Notes under the pieces: generated by a model
Seen by the model: the letters and a program-made list of their open reading frames with translations, nothing else
Databases searched by the model: none
What the model was told of the DNA's origin: nothing
Origin: Neopusillimonas maritima
Lineage (GTDB): Bacteria > Pseudomonadota > Gammaproteobacteria > Burkholderiales > Burkholderiaceae_B
Reading direction: 5' to 3' (one strand)
Length of the DNA: 64,000 bases
Assembly (NCBI RefSeq): GCF_040930455.2
Contig: NZ_CP170494.1
Position numbers and translations under genes: made by a program
Part shown: positions 17,247 to 25,510 of the stretch, in pieces
How the letters are laid out: each line of letters starts with the position of its first letter
Position numbering within the stretch: the stretch's first letter is position 1

Positions 17247-17719
17247 GCGCTACACAAGTACATATCAATGAGCTGAGTCAGTTAAATGCTCGCTACGTCG
17301 CCAGCCTCGATGAGGATAATCTCGAGATATGGCCACGTTTTTTTACTGAGCAATGTCTGTACAAAATTACGACAGCTGAAAATTATCAAAAGCAAAGGCC
17401 TGCAGTTCTTATTTATGCCGATAGCCGAAATATGTTGCATGATCGTGTGAATGCCCTGCGGGAGGCCAACATATATGAGCGCCATCGCTACAGGCATATC
17501 GTTGGAACACCATTGATTAATAGTGTTGGCGAAAGAACCATCCAAGCGGAAACGCCATTTCTGGTTACCCGAACGATGCGTACGGGTGAAATGAGCTTGT
17601 TTGCATCAGGTAAGTACGTTGACCAGTTATTGATACAAGGCAGCGAACTGGCCATTGAAAAACGCCAGGTGGTTTGCGACAGTATTGCGATTGACACCCT
17701 GTTGGCGATTCCCCTGTAA
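17243..17719 (+). CDS. Terephthalate 1,2-dioxygenase-like beta subunit, second copy
   Basis: A 158-residue paralogue of the first beta subunit, with the same 'NALREANIYERHRYRH' and 'VCDSIAIDTLLAIPL' segments. The ATG at 17243 overlaps the reductase stop and begins 'MSATQVHINEL', which lines up with the other copy; a GTG/ATG further upstream (17213) would lie inside the reductase. There is only one alpha subunit in the cluster, so either the two beta chains compete for it or a second alpha gene is elsewhere. It is the last AT-rich gene of the block. Confidence 0.85.
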   Translation: MSATQVHINELSQLNARYVASLDEDNLEIWPRFFTEQCLYKITTAENYQKQRPAVLIYADSRNMLHDRVNALREANIYERHRYRHIVGTPLINSVGERTIQAETPFLVTRTMRTGEMSLFASGKYVDQLLIQGSELAIEKRQVVCDSIAIDTLLAIPL

Positions 17720-17732
17720 CCATGAGACGTAG

Positions 17733-18716
17733 ATGAACCCTTGTATTGCGATTGCGATTGGCGACCCCAACGGGATTGGGCCTGAAATTGCGGTGAAAGC
17801 CGCTTTGTCGCTGCAAGGGCGGGGTGCGCAGCCTGTGTTGGTTGGGGATGCGCATGTGATTGCGCATTACCTGACGCAATACGATAAGGATTGCGCGCTT
17901 CTAAGTTTCTCCCAATGGTGCAAAGGGGAGGCTTCAACTGAGAGGTGTCTGGTTTATGAGCCGGTGCAGGCTTTGTCTGCCGCCTGTTTTAAGCCCGGCG
18001 AGGTTTCGGCTGCAGCCGGCGAGGCAACCGTTGCATACGTGTGTAAAGCGGTTGAACTGGCCCAAAGCGGCCGGGTTGAAGCCGTTATTGGTTGCCCTCA
18101 TTCTGAAACCGCCGTTCATCAGGCCGGTATTGCGTTTTCCGGTTATCCGGGGCTAATTGCCCGCTTAACCGGTACCCCCGCCGATAAAGTCTTTCTTATG
18201 CTGGTCGCGGGTGGGTTACGTATTGCCCATGTCACTCTGCATGAAAGTGTACAGTCTGCCCTGGCCAGAATGACACCGGAACTGTTTGAAAGTGCGGCTG
18301 TTGCGGCAATCGAGGCAACAAAAGGTTTGGGTGTGCAAGCGCCGCATCTGGCTGTTATGGGAATTAACCCTCATGCCGGCGAGGGGGGCTTGTTTGGCCG
18401 GGAAGATGAGTGTATTGCGGTACCCATGGTGCAACGTTTAATTGACCAAGGTTATGTCGTTAGCGGGCCGGTGGGTGCCGATGTTTTGCTTGCGCATCGC
18501 CGTCACGATGTGTACCTGGCTCCGTTTCATGATCAGGGCCATATTCCAATCAAACTGTTGAGCCCTTTGCGTGCCAGTGCGCTTACTATTGGCACACCTG
18601 TGCGCTTTTCCAGTGTTGGTCATGGTTCTGCTCATGATATTGCAGGCAAGGGCATCGCCGATCCGGCTTCAGTGATTGAAACCTTCGCTTTATTAAGTGC
18701 GAACGGCGCTGCTTAA
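17733..18716 (+). CDS. tphB: TphB-like dihydrodiol-dicarboxylate dehydrogenase (PdxA family)
   Basis: A 327-residue PdxA-family metal- and NAD-dependent dehydrogenase. Conserved pieces are 'IAIGDPNGIGPE', 'GCPHSETAVHQAGIAFSGYP', 'GINPHAGEGG' and 'HDQGHIPIK', which supply the metal-binding histidines. The 'CPHxETAxHxAGIAFSGYP' form matches remembered TphB rather than vitamin B6 PdxA. It would oxidatively decarboxylate the terephthalate dihydrodiol to protocatechuate, completing the pathway coded just upstream. Its base composition is already GC-richer than the dioxygenase genes 14 bases away. Confidence 0.85.
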   Translation: MNPCIAIAIGDPNGIGPEIAVKAALSLQGRGAQPVLVGDAHVIAHYLTQYDKDCALLSFSQWCKGEASTERCLVYEPVQALSAACFKPGEVSAAAGEATVAYVCKAVELAQSGRVEAVIGCPHSETAVHQAGIAFSGYPGLIARLTGTPADKVFLMLVAGGLRIAHVTLHESVQSALARMTPELFESAAVAAIEATKGLGVQAPHLAVMGINPHAGEGGLFGREDECIAVPMVQRLIDQGYVVSGPVGADVLLAHRRHDVYLAPFHDQGHIPIKLLSPLRASALTIGTPVRFSSVGHGSAHDIAGKGIADPASVIETFALLSANGAA

Positions 18717-18747
18717 TCCAGGCGGCTTTATTCAGGAGACACATCGC

Positions 18748-20319
18748 ATGACCCGCGTTCCCTTCGATCTCAAAACGCTTGGGGATTATGTTTCAAGCGC
18801 AACGCAGCTTTTCGATGTGGCCCATCCGGAACAACAGCCGGCTTGGGTGGCGCGTTTGGGTATGCACTTGCCTGACATGCAGCGAATCAGCTCGGCGGCT
18901 TGTTTTTATGATGCCGACCCGATTGGTTTGCCGACATCGGCACGCGCCGGCGTGTGCGCGACCGCCACGTTGGGCGTTGAGTCGTTGGCGCAGCGTGCGT
19001 TCGGCCTCGACGCATCGTCTTTCAGCGCCGTCAATAATGTTGAACAAGGCTTGGCGCAGATTCAGTCGCGTCCCGAATTGAATGCTTTTCAGCATATTGC
19101 GGCGGAGTCGGCTTACGAAAAAGCCCGTTTGGTTGACGCGTTTCGTTCGCGATCGCAACAGGAGGGTGTCTTGGCCGGGGTGACGCTGGCGATTAAAGAT
19201 TGCTTTGAAGTGCAGGGTATGCCGATGACGTCGGGAACGCGGGCAATACCGGCGTTTACCCCGGATAGCAGCGCACCGTGTGTTACGCGTCTGGAGGCGG
19301 CAGGGGCGATTGTGCTGGGGATGACAACCATGCATGAACTTGCCTATGGCGCGACAACCGATAATCCGCATGTTGGCCGGGTGGGTCATCCTGCCGACCC
19401 AGAGCGGGTCCCCGGCGGTTCCAGCGGGGGGTCGGCGGTGGCGGTGGCAACCGGCATGGCGGATGCGGCTTTGGGCACCGACACCGCCGGTTCAGTGCGT
19501 ATGCCGGCTGCCTTGTGCGGCATTGTTGGATTCAAACCCAGTTATGGTTTGATTTCGTGCGATGGCATGTTGCCGTTGGGATGGTCGCTTGACCATGTCG
19601 GCGTTTTTGCAAAAACAGTGGAACAAGCGGCTGTACTCACCGACATTATGACGGGGTCTGCGTGCACGGCACCGCGGCTGGCGCAACCGTTGGCGTTGCC
19701 GAATGTGCAGGTTGTGATTCCCGAGAACTTTTTTTTCGATATTCTCGATCCGGGCGTGGCCAAGGCCTTTAACAATGTAGTTGAACAGTTACGTAATGAA
19801 GGTGTGGATGTATTGCGCGCCACTGTGCCCGAGCTTGATTTGGCGCCCACACTTCAGTTCATGACGCTGTGTGCCGAGGCAGGTCAGTTGCACCTTGATC
19901 GGGCGCTTTTGCATCCCGAGGGTTTGGGCGAGGAAGTGCGAACACGCCTTGAGGCCGGTCAATTTATCAGGGCGGTTGATTACATTAAGGCGCAGCGCTT
20001 ACGTAACCAGTTACGCCAGTCTTTAACGACATTACTGGATGGCCCCCGTGTATTGCTCACGCCAACCGTGCCGGTGGGGGCGCCCAAACTGGCGCGCCAT
20101 ATCGACGTTGGGGGTACGTCATTGCCGATTCACCCGGCGTTAACGCGGCTAACCATGCCTTTTAACTTAACAGGAATGCCCGCTATTTCAATTCCCTGCG
20201 GTACCGATGCCGACGGCTTTCCGGTTGGCTTGCAAATAGCGGCACCGTGCGGCGATGATGCGTTTCTATTGCAAGTGGCGCACGGCTTTGCCGGCATACT
20301 GGAGCGCCAGGCCTGTTGA
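18748..20319 (+). CDS. Amidase-signature-family amidase, first of a tandem pair
   Basis: A 523-residue amidase. The Ser-cisSer-Lys triad regions are visible: Lys in 'LAIKDCFEV' and the serine pair in 'PGGSSGGSAVAVATGMADAA' (partial), followed by 'GTDTAGSVRMPAA'. The start at 18748 has CAGGAG nine bases upstream; an earlier in-frame start lies inside tphB. An N-terminal extension of about 130 residues precedes the amidase core. It hydrolyses an amide of unknown identity. A GatA role is unlikely because GatB/GatC are absent. Confidence 0.87.
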   Translation: MTRVPFDLKTLGDYVSSATQLFDVAHPEQQPAWVARLGMHLPDMQRISSAACFYDADPIGLPTSARAGVCATATLGVESLAQRAFGLDASSFSAVNNVEQGLAQIQSRPELNAFQHIAAESAYEKARLVDAFRSRSQQEGVLAGVTLAIKDCFEVQGMPMTSGTRAIPAFTPDSSAPCVTRLEAAGAIVLGMTTMHELAYGATTDNPHVGRVGHPADPERVPGGSSGGSAVAVATGMADAALGTDTAGSVRMPAALCGIVGFKPSYGLISCDGMLPLGWSLDHVGVFAKTVEQAAVLTDIMTGSACTAPRLAQPLALPNVQVVIPENFFFDILDPGVAKAFNNVVEQLRNEGVDVLRATVPELDLAPTLQFMTLCAEAGQLHLDRALLHPEGLGEEVRTRLEAGQFIRAVDYIKAQRLRNQLRQSLTTLLDGPRVLLTPTVPVGAPKLARHIDVGGTSLPIHPALTRLTMPFNLTGMPAISIPCGTDADGFPVGLQIAAPCGDDAFLLQVAHGFAGILERQAC

Positions 20320-20390
20320 TAAGACTTGAAAGCCGTTCCTGATTGTGTAACGCTTTGGTCGCTACCTAAAACGATATCAGGAGACCCCGT

Positions 20391-21992
20391 ATGGCTGGCC
20401 AGGCACCATTGGAACGAGCAGACGCATTACGTCGCTATATTGCTGCCGCATCAGAGTTTTATCAACTGCATCATAGCGACCGGTTGGATGATTGGTGTGC
20501 GCGTATTGAGCGTAACCTTTCTGATAACGACAAGCTCGCGGCATTGTCTTGCCGCGCCAGCGACCCTTTTGGTTTACCCCAGGCCGGTGCAAGGTCTGAC
20601 TTGTTTCGGGCGCGTGTTGCGGGTGGCACTCAAGCAGATGAGTTGATCAAGAAAGGTCGTTTGGCGGCACATGTGGCCCGCATTAAAGAGGGCCGGCTGG
20701 ATCCGGTTGAGCATGTTCAGGCTTGCCTCGACCGTATCAAGGCGCGGTCTGACTTGAATGCGTTTTTGTTTGTTGATCATGAGGGGGCGCTGACCAAAGC
20801 GCAAGAATTACAGCGGCAGATTCAAGCCGGTCGGCATTGTGGCCCGATGGCGGGTGTTGTGGTGGCGGTGAAAGATTGCATTCCGGTGGCGGGTTTGCCG
20901 ATGCGGGCCGGCTCTGAGTCTCTGGCATCGGTTGTGCCGCAAGAAAGTGCGCCTTGTGTTGTCGCCCTTGAATCTGCCGGAGCGATTGTTATTGGCATGA
21001 CCAATCTGCATGAACTTTGTTATGGCGGAGTGTCTGACAACCCGCATTACGGTTCGGTGGGACATCCACAGGATTCGACCCGTTCGCCGGGTGGCTCCAG
21101 CGGAGGTTCGGCCGTGGCTTTGGCAACGGGGATGGCGGATATTGCCTTGGGCACGGATACCGCCGGCTCGGCGCGCATGCCGGCGGCGATGTGCGGCGTG
21201 GTGGGTTACAAAGGCTCTTACGACCTCGTTTCGCGCGAAGACTTAGTGCCATTGGCGTGGTCCCTAGACCACGTGGGGGTGTTCGCTCATACAACGGTTG
21301 ATGCCGCCTGGGTCACGGCGATAATGTCAGGGCACGACGCACAGTCGTATTGGCAACCTTTGCAATTTGGCAGTGCTTCTCAGCTGAGGCTGTTTTGCCC
21401 CACCAATTACAGTTTTGATCTGATCGAGCCGAGTGTGCTGACCGCGTTCGAGTCAGCGCTGGCGCGTCTTGAGTCGGCGGGCGTGAAAATTGAACGTGGT
21501 GTGTTGCCGGCGCTCGATATGTCACCCACTTTGCAGCATTTCACGATGGCGTCGGAAGCCACACAGGCACACGAAGAGTTGGGCTTGCAGCAGGCGCATG
21601 TCATGGGTCGGGAAGTGCGCACCCGTCTTGAAGCGGGCCAGTTTATTCGTGCTATTGATTATATTAAGGCGCAGCGTTTGCGCCGCGTGCTGGCCGAGGC
21701 ACTTGAGGCTCCTTTACTGAATGGGGCGGATGCCATTGTGACCCCCACCACCGTAACCGGTGCGTGTGATCCGCAGGCGGTGCTGGAAAGTCATGGGAAA
21801 TCCATACCGCTGCGATCGGTTTTGACGCGTTTGACACTGCCGTTCAATTTAACCGGGGTGCCGGCAATTTCCTTACCTTGCGGGCGCGATGCCGAGGGCT
21901 TTCCGGTGGGGTTGCAGCTGGCCGGGTTAAAAGGGGGCGATGCATTGCTTTTGCAGGCGGCGCACCAATGCGAAACAGTGCTCCAGGTGTAA
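20391..21992 (+). CDS. Amidase-signature-family amidase, second of a tandem pair
   Basis: A 533-residue paralogue of the preceding amidase with the same layout: Lys in 'VAVKDCIPV', 'SPGGSSGGSAV', 'GTDTAGSARMPAA' and the shared 'GREVRTRLEAGQFIRAIDYIKAQRLR' region (given in part). AGGAG lies seven bases before the ATG. The duplication and common N-terminal extension suggest two related substrates, or a hetero-oligomer. Together with the nitrilase at 3889 they could release aromatic acids from nitriles and amides. Confidence 0.87.
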   Translation: MAGQAPLERADALRRYIAAASEFYQLHHSDRLDDWCARIERNLSDNDKLAALSCRASDPFGLPQAGARSDLFRARVAGGTQADELIKKGRLAAHVARIKEGRLDPVEHVQACLDRIKARSDLNAFLFVDHEGALTKAQELQRQIQAGRHCGPMAGVVVAVKDCIPVAGLPMRAGSESLASVVPQESAPCVVALESAGAIVIGMTNLHELCYGGVSDNPHYGSVGHPQDSTRSPGGSSGGSAVALATGMADIALGTDTAGSARMPAAMCGVVGYKGSYDLVSREDLVPLAWSLDHVGVFAHTTVDAAWVTAIMSGHDAQSYWQPLQFGSASQLRLFCPTNYSFDLIEPSVLTAFESALARLESAGVKIERGVLPALDMSPTLQHFTMASEATQAHEELGLQQAHVMGREVRTRLEAGQFIRAIDYIKAQRLRRVLAEALEAPLLNGADAIVTPTTVTGACDPQAVLESHGKSIPLRSVLTRLTLPFNLTGVPAISLPCGRDAEGFPVGLQLAGLKGGDALLLQAAHQCETVLQV

Positions 21993-22043
21993 GTCTGGGT
22001 GTATAGTTGTTTTGATAGGAAAACCAATGGGAAAAGAAGCAAA

Positions 22044-22856
22044 ATGAGAAAGTGGTTATTGGCCGTGTTGCCCTTTGTTGCCGGGCTGGTGTTCAGCGCA
22101 CCTGCGTATGCCGACACCGCGTTGAAAGCTGCCGTTAACAGCGACCAGCGCCTGGAAAAGAACACCGCGCGTGATGCTTGGCGCAACCCATACGAAACGC
22201 TGATGTTCTTCGGTATTCAACCCAATATGACAGTGGTGGAGTTAACCCCCGGCGGCGGCTGGTATACCGAAATTCTGGCGCCGTATTTGCGCGACAAAGG
22301 TCAATATATTGCAGGGGTTTATAACCCTGAATCAAGCCGCGCGAATTATCGGCGCTATGCGGCTGTTTTCCAGGAAAAACTCGCAAGTAAGCCAGCCCTT
22401 TTCGATCGAGCCAAGGTCACGGTTTTCGAGCCGCCCGAGCAGCTTCAGTATGCCAAGCCCGGTTCTGCCGATATGGTATTGACGTTTCGCAATTTGCATA
22501 ACTGGATGAGTTATGGCGAGCCGGTCATGCGTGATATTTTCCGCAGTGCCTATACCGCTTTGAAACCCGGCGGTGTTTTCGGCGTGGTTGAGCACCGTTT
22601 GCCTGAAGATCGTGAGCAAGACGCCACGGCAAGTTCGGGCTACATGCATGAGTCGTATGTCATCAAAATGGCTGAAAGCGTGGGTTTTCGTCTGGCTGAA
22701 AAGTCCGAGGTAAATGCGAATCCAAAAGATACGGCCGATCACCCTGGCGGTGTTTGGGCCTTGCCCCCCAGTTTGCGCAATAAAGAAGCGAATCGCGACA
22801 AATACCTGGCCATTGGCGAGAGCGACCGCATGACGCTGAAGTTTGTTAAGCCGTAA
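22044..22856 (+). CDS. Exported class I methyltransferase-like protein
   Basis: A 270-residue protein starting with a clear signal peptide (MRKWLLAVLPFVAG..., cleavage after 'APAYA'). The mature part has a methyltransferase-like fold: 'MTVVELTPGGGWYTEILAPYL' resembles motif I (ExxPGxG) and 'ADMVLTFRNLHNW' motif IV. It belongs to the predicted extracytoplasmic methyltransferases (COG4798-like). Export makes an S-adenosylmethionine-dependent role puzzling; the function is unknown. It follows the amidases but nothing links it to them. Confidence 0.75.
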   Translation: MRKWLLAVLPFVAGLVFSAPAYADTALKAAVNSDQRLEKNTARDAWRNPYETLMFFGIQPNMTVVELTPGGGWYTEILAPYLRDKGQYIAGVYNPESSRANYRRYAAVFQEKLASKPALFDRAKVTVFEPPEQLQYAKPGSADMVLTFRNLHNWMSYGEPVMRDIFRSAYTALKPGGVFGVVEHRLPEDREQDATASSGYMHESYVIKMAESVGFRLAEKSEVNANPKDTADHPGGVWALPPSLRNKEANRDKYLAIGESDRMTLKFVKP

Positions 22857-22882
22857 AAAATGTATTGGTAGCAGGTGAAAGC

Positions 22883-23935
22883 ATGGAGAATCTGGATCTG
22901 GTTGTTTTGCGCGCATTGCGTGATTGGCGCCAATCGGGCAAGCGGGCGTTGCTGGCAACGGTTGTGCGCACCTGGGGGTCATCACCCCGCCCGGTTGGAT
23001 CCATTATGGCCATGTGCGAAGACGGCTCAGTGGTGGGGTCTGTGTCGGGTGGTTGCATTGAAGACGATCTGGTTTTCCGGTTTTCGCAAGCATATGCAGG
23101 CAATCCTGAGCAAGAGGAAATGCCGCACGGGCCGCCCCGTTTTCTGAAATATGGCATTAAGGCCGATGAAGCTCACCGGTTTGGCTTGCCGTGCGGAGGA
23201 ACCCTTGAGCTTCTGCTTGAGTTCGACGCCGACGCCCAGGCGCTGACCACATTAATCACGCAACTGGAAACCGGGCATTTAATGCGTCGTCAAGTTGAGT
23301 TGGCAACGGGGCAAGTGCATATAGCGCCCGCCGAGTTGCCGCAAGCTTTGTTAATTGATGATGCTGTGCTGGTCAATACTTTTGGCCCGGCTTACCGCAT
23401 GTTGCTGATTGGCGCGGGCCAACTGACGGAATATCTTGCCACCATGGCTTTGTTCAATGGGTTTGATGTGACGGTATGCGATCCGCGCGAGGAGTATCGT
23501 GGGAGTTGGTCGGTGCCGGGGGTTAAAGTGGTGTCTGACATGCCCGACGATGTCGTTACGGCGTTCAAGGCCGATCGGCGCTCGTGCATTATTGCCTTAA
23601 CGCACGACCCGAAGCTGGACGATCTGGCCTTGCTGGAAGCATTGGAGACCGAGGCGTTCTACATTGGGGCGATCGGCTCGCGTAGCAATAATACGGCGCG
23701 CCGTCAGCGCATGATTGAGCATTTCGATCAAACCGAAGCGTCGTTGCAGCGTTTGCGCGGCCCTATCGGCATTTTTATCGGTAGCAAAACACCCTCTGAA
23801 ATTGCAGTGAGCATTATGGCGGAAGTGTTGGCGGTTAAAAACGGTGTGACCCTGCCGCGCGATATGGAAGTGGCCTGGGCAAAGGATAAAGCGGGCATTG
23901 CTGCGTCGGGCGCCGATATCATGTGTTCAATCTAA
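22883..23935 (+). CDS. XdhC/CoxI-family molybdenum-cofactor maturation protein
   Basis: A 350-residue protein with the XdhC N-terminal domain ('ATVVRTWGSSPRPVGS', 'GSVSGGCIEDDLV') and a C-terminal Rossmann-like domain ('LLIGAGQLTEYLA', 'AIGSRSNNTARR'). XdhC proteins sulfurate and insert the Mo cofactor into xanthine-dehydrogenase-type hydroxylases. The ATG at 22883 is preceded by AGGTGA. No molybdenum hydroxylase gene is in this window, so its client must be elsewhere. Confidence 0.88.
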   Translation: MENLDLVVLRALRDWRQSGKRALLATVVRTWGSSPRPVGSIMAMCEDGSVVGSVSGGCIEDDLVFRFSQAYAGNPEQEEMPHGPPRFLKYGIKADEAHRFGLPCGGTLELLLEFDADAQALTTLITQLETGHLMRRQVELATGQVHIAPAELPQALLIDDAVLVNTFGPAYRMLLIGAGQLTEYLATMALFNGFDVTVCDPREEYRGSWSVPGVKVVSDMPDDVVTAFKADRRSCIIALTHDPKLDDLALLEALETEAFYIGAIGSRSNNTARRQRMIEHFDQTEASLQRLRGPIGIFIGSKTPSEIAVSIMAEVLAVKNGVTLPRDMEVAWAKDKAGIAASGADIMCSI

Positions 23936-24007
23936 GGCATCACGTGCAAAATTCCCTGCACTGAACGTTACAAATAATTACATACTTTAATCAGAAAAGT
24001 TAAAAAG

Positions 24008-24022
24008 GTGGGAAAAACCCAC
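24008..24022. terminator. Small hairpin in the 288-base gap before the third importer
   Basis: GTGGG-AAAAA-CCCAC forms a short stem-loop 70 bases after the XdhC stop. No strong T-run follows directly. The rest of the gap (23936-24223) is AT-rich and presumably holds the importer promoter; no convincing -35/-10 pair or other gene was seen. Confidence 0.35.
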
Positions 24023-24223
24023 ATTGCGCCACGCATTTATTTCCCTTAGTATTTTTTTGTCTTTAGTGCTCACTACAATTATTTTCGGTAGCCGCTACAT
24101 TTAAGGTGGCCCGAAACTGTTGTACGACGCGGCCTGCGATGGTTGTGTGCATTAATGAAGTCAGTTGTGTAGTGCTGTATTACATGCCTAACCGGCTCAT
24201 GAAGAGCTATCGGGAGATAAGTG

Positions 24224-25435
24224 ATGAAGTTATTCAAACAAATGACTGTTGCCGCAGCGATGACAGTCGGGTTAGCGGCCTACTCAGGCCACGCCGCCGC
24301 AGAGAAAGACACCATTCTTATTGGTGAAATCAACAGCTATAAAACGTTGCCGGCCAACTTGGAGCCCTATAAAAAAGGGTGGGAGCTGGCGCAAGAGCAG
24401 GTCAATGCAAAAGGCGGCGTGTTGGGTAAGAAGCTGGAAACCATTTTTCGCGACGACAACGCCAATGCCGGCGATGCTGTGCGAATTGCCGAGGAACTGA
24501 TTTCACGGGATAACGTCGATATTCTGGCCGGCGTGACGCTATCGCACGTTGGTTTGGCCGTAACCGACTTTGCCAAGCAGCGTGAACGTTTCTTCCTGGC
24601 TTCGGGCCCGTTAAGTGACAAAGTGGTGTGGGATAACGGCAACCGTTACACCTACCGCTTGCGTGCAGGTACTCACGCATTGGCCGCGTCCGTTGCGCCT
24701 GCTGCGGCAGCTGCAAACAAGAAGCGCTGGGCGCTCATTTACCCTAACTATGAATACGGTCAGGCCGCTGTCGCGTCATTCAAGGCTGAGCTAAAGCGTT
24801 TGCAACCCGATGTCGAGTTCGTTGCTGAACAGGCGCCGCCTTTTGGTCGCCTTGATCCAGGACCGGCTGTACAGGCACTGGCTGATGCCAAGCCCGATGC
24901 AATTTTCAACGTATTGTTCGGGCCTGACCTCACCAAGTTTGCGCGCGAAGGCAAAACACGGGGTTTGTTCGAAGGACGCACTGTTGTGAGCTTGCTGACG
25001 GGCGAGCCTGAATACCTCGACCCACTGCGTGCTGATGCGCCGGACGGCTGGATTGTCACCGGCTATCCCTATACATCAATTGATACGCCGGAGCATGATG
25101 CGTTCATCAAGGCCTACGAAGAAAAGTACGATGACTATCCGCGCTTGAATTCGGTGATTGGTTATTCCACGGTTATGGCGCTGGCTGCAGGTATTGAAAA
25201 AGCCGGCTCAACCGACACGGAAGCGCTGATCAAGGCTTTCAAGGGACTGGAGTTCGTGACACCGTTTGGCCCGGTTAAGTTCCGTGAACTTGATAACCAG
25301 TCGACCATGGGAATTCACGTAGGCAAGTTGGCAGTGGAAAATAACCGCGGCGTGATGCCTGAAGGCGAATACATTCCGGGTGAAGAGTTGCAGCCGCCCG
25401 ACGACGTTGTCAAGCAATTGCGTAAAGACGGCTAA
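24224..25435 (+). CDS. Liv-type ABC solute-binding protein
   Basis: A 403-residue periplasmic binding protein with a signal peptide (MKLFKQMTVAAAM..., cleavage near 'GHAAAEKD'). The ATG at 24224 has CGGGAG eight bases upstream. The mature protein starts 'DTILIGEINSYKTLP', unlike the amino-acid binders, and includes 'AGVTLSHVGLAVTDFAKQ' (partial) and 'FGPVKFRELDNQST'. It belongs to the amide/urea/aromatic-type branch of the family, but its ligand is not deducible. It heads the operon to 28937. Confidence 0.86.
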   Translation: MKLFKQMTVAAAMTVGLAAYSGHAAAEKDTILIGEINSYKTLPANLEPYKKGWELAQEQVNAKGGVLGKKLETIFRDDNANAGDAVRIAEELISRDNVDILAGVTLSHVGLAVTDFAKQRERFFLASGPLSDKVVWDNGNRYTYRLRAGTHALAASVAPAAAAANKKRWALIYPNYEYGQAAVASFKAELKRLQPDVEFVAEQAPPFGRLDPGPAVQALADAKPDAIFNVLFGPDLTKFAREGKTRGLFEGRTVVSLLTGEPEYLDPLRADAPDGWIVTGYPYTSIDTPEHDAFIKAYEEKYDDYPRLNSVIGYSTVMALAAGIEKAGSTDTEALIKAFKGLEFVTPFGPVKFRELDNQSTMGIHVGKLAVENNRGVMPEGEYIPGEELQPPDDVVKQLRKDG

Positions 25436-25450
25436 AAGACCGTCCTAGAT

Positions 25451-25481
25451 GCGGGGGCGCCTTTCAAGCCGGTGTCCCCGC
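25451..25481 (+). terminator. Intercistronic stem-loop after the binding-protein gene
   Basis: GCGGGGGCGCC pairs with GGTGTCCCCGC (two G-T pairs) around a short loop. It lies between the binding-protein stop and the fused permease start, without a downstream T-run, so partial termination or 3'-end protection is likelier than full termination. Confidence 0.55.
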
Positions 25482-25510
25482 CCATTTGATCTAACCAGCA
25501 GCAGGTTCCC

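Noticed and set aside
17733..18716. Vitamin B6 biosynthesis gene pdxA
   Set aside because: The protein is in the PdxA family, but its 'CPHxETAxHxAGIAFSGYP' form and place directly after terephthalate-dioxygenase-like genes fit TphB better.
18748..21992. GatA subunits of the amidotransferase
   Set aside because: The amidase signature is shared, but there are two tandem copies with an extra N-terminal part and no GatB or GatC nearby.
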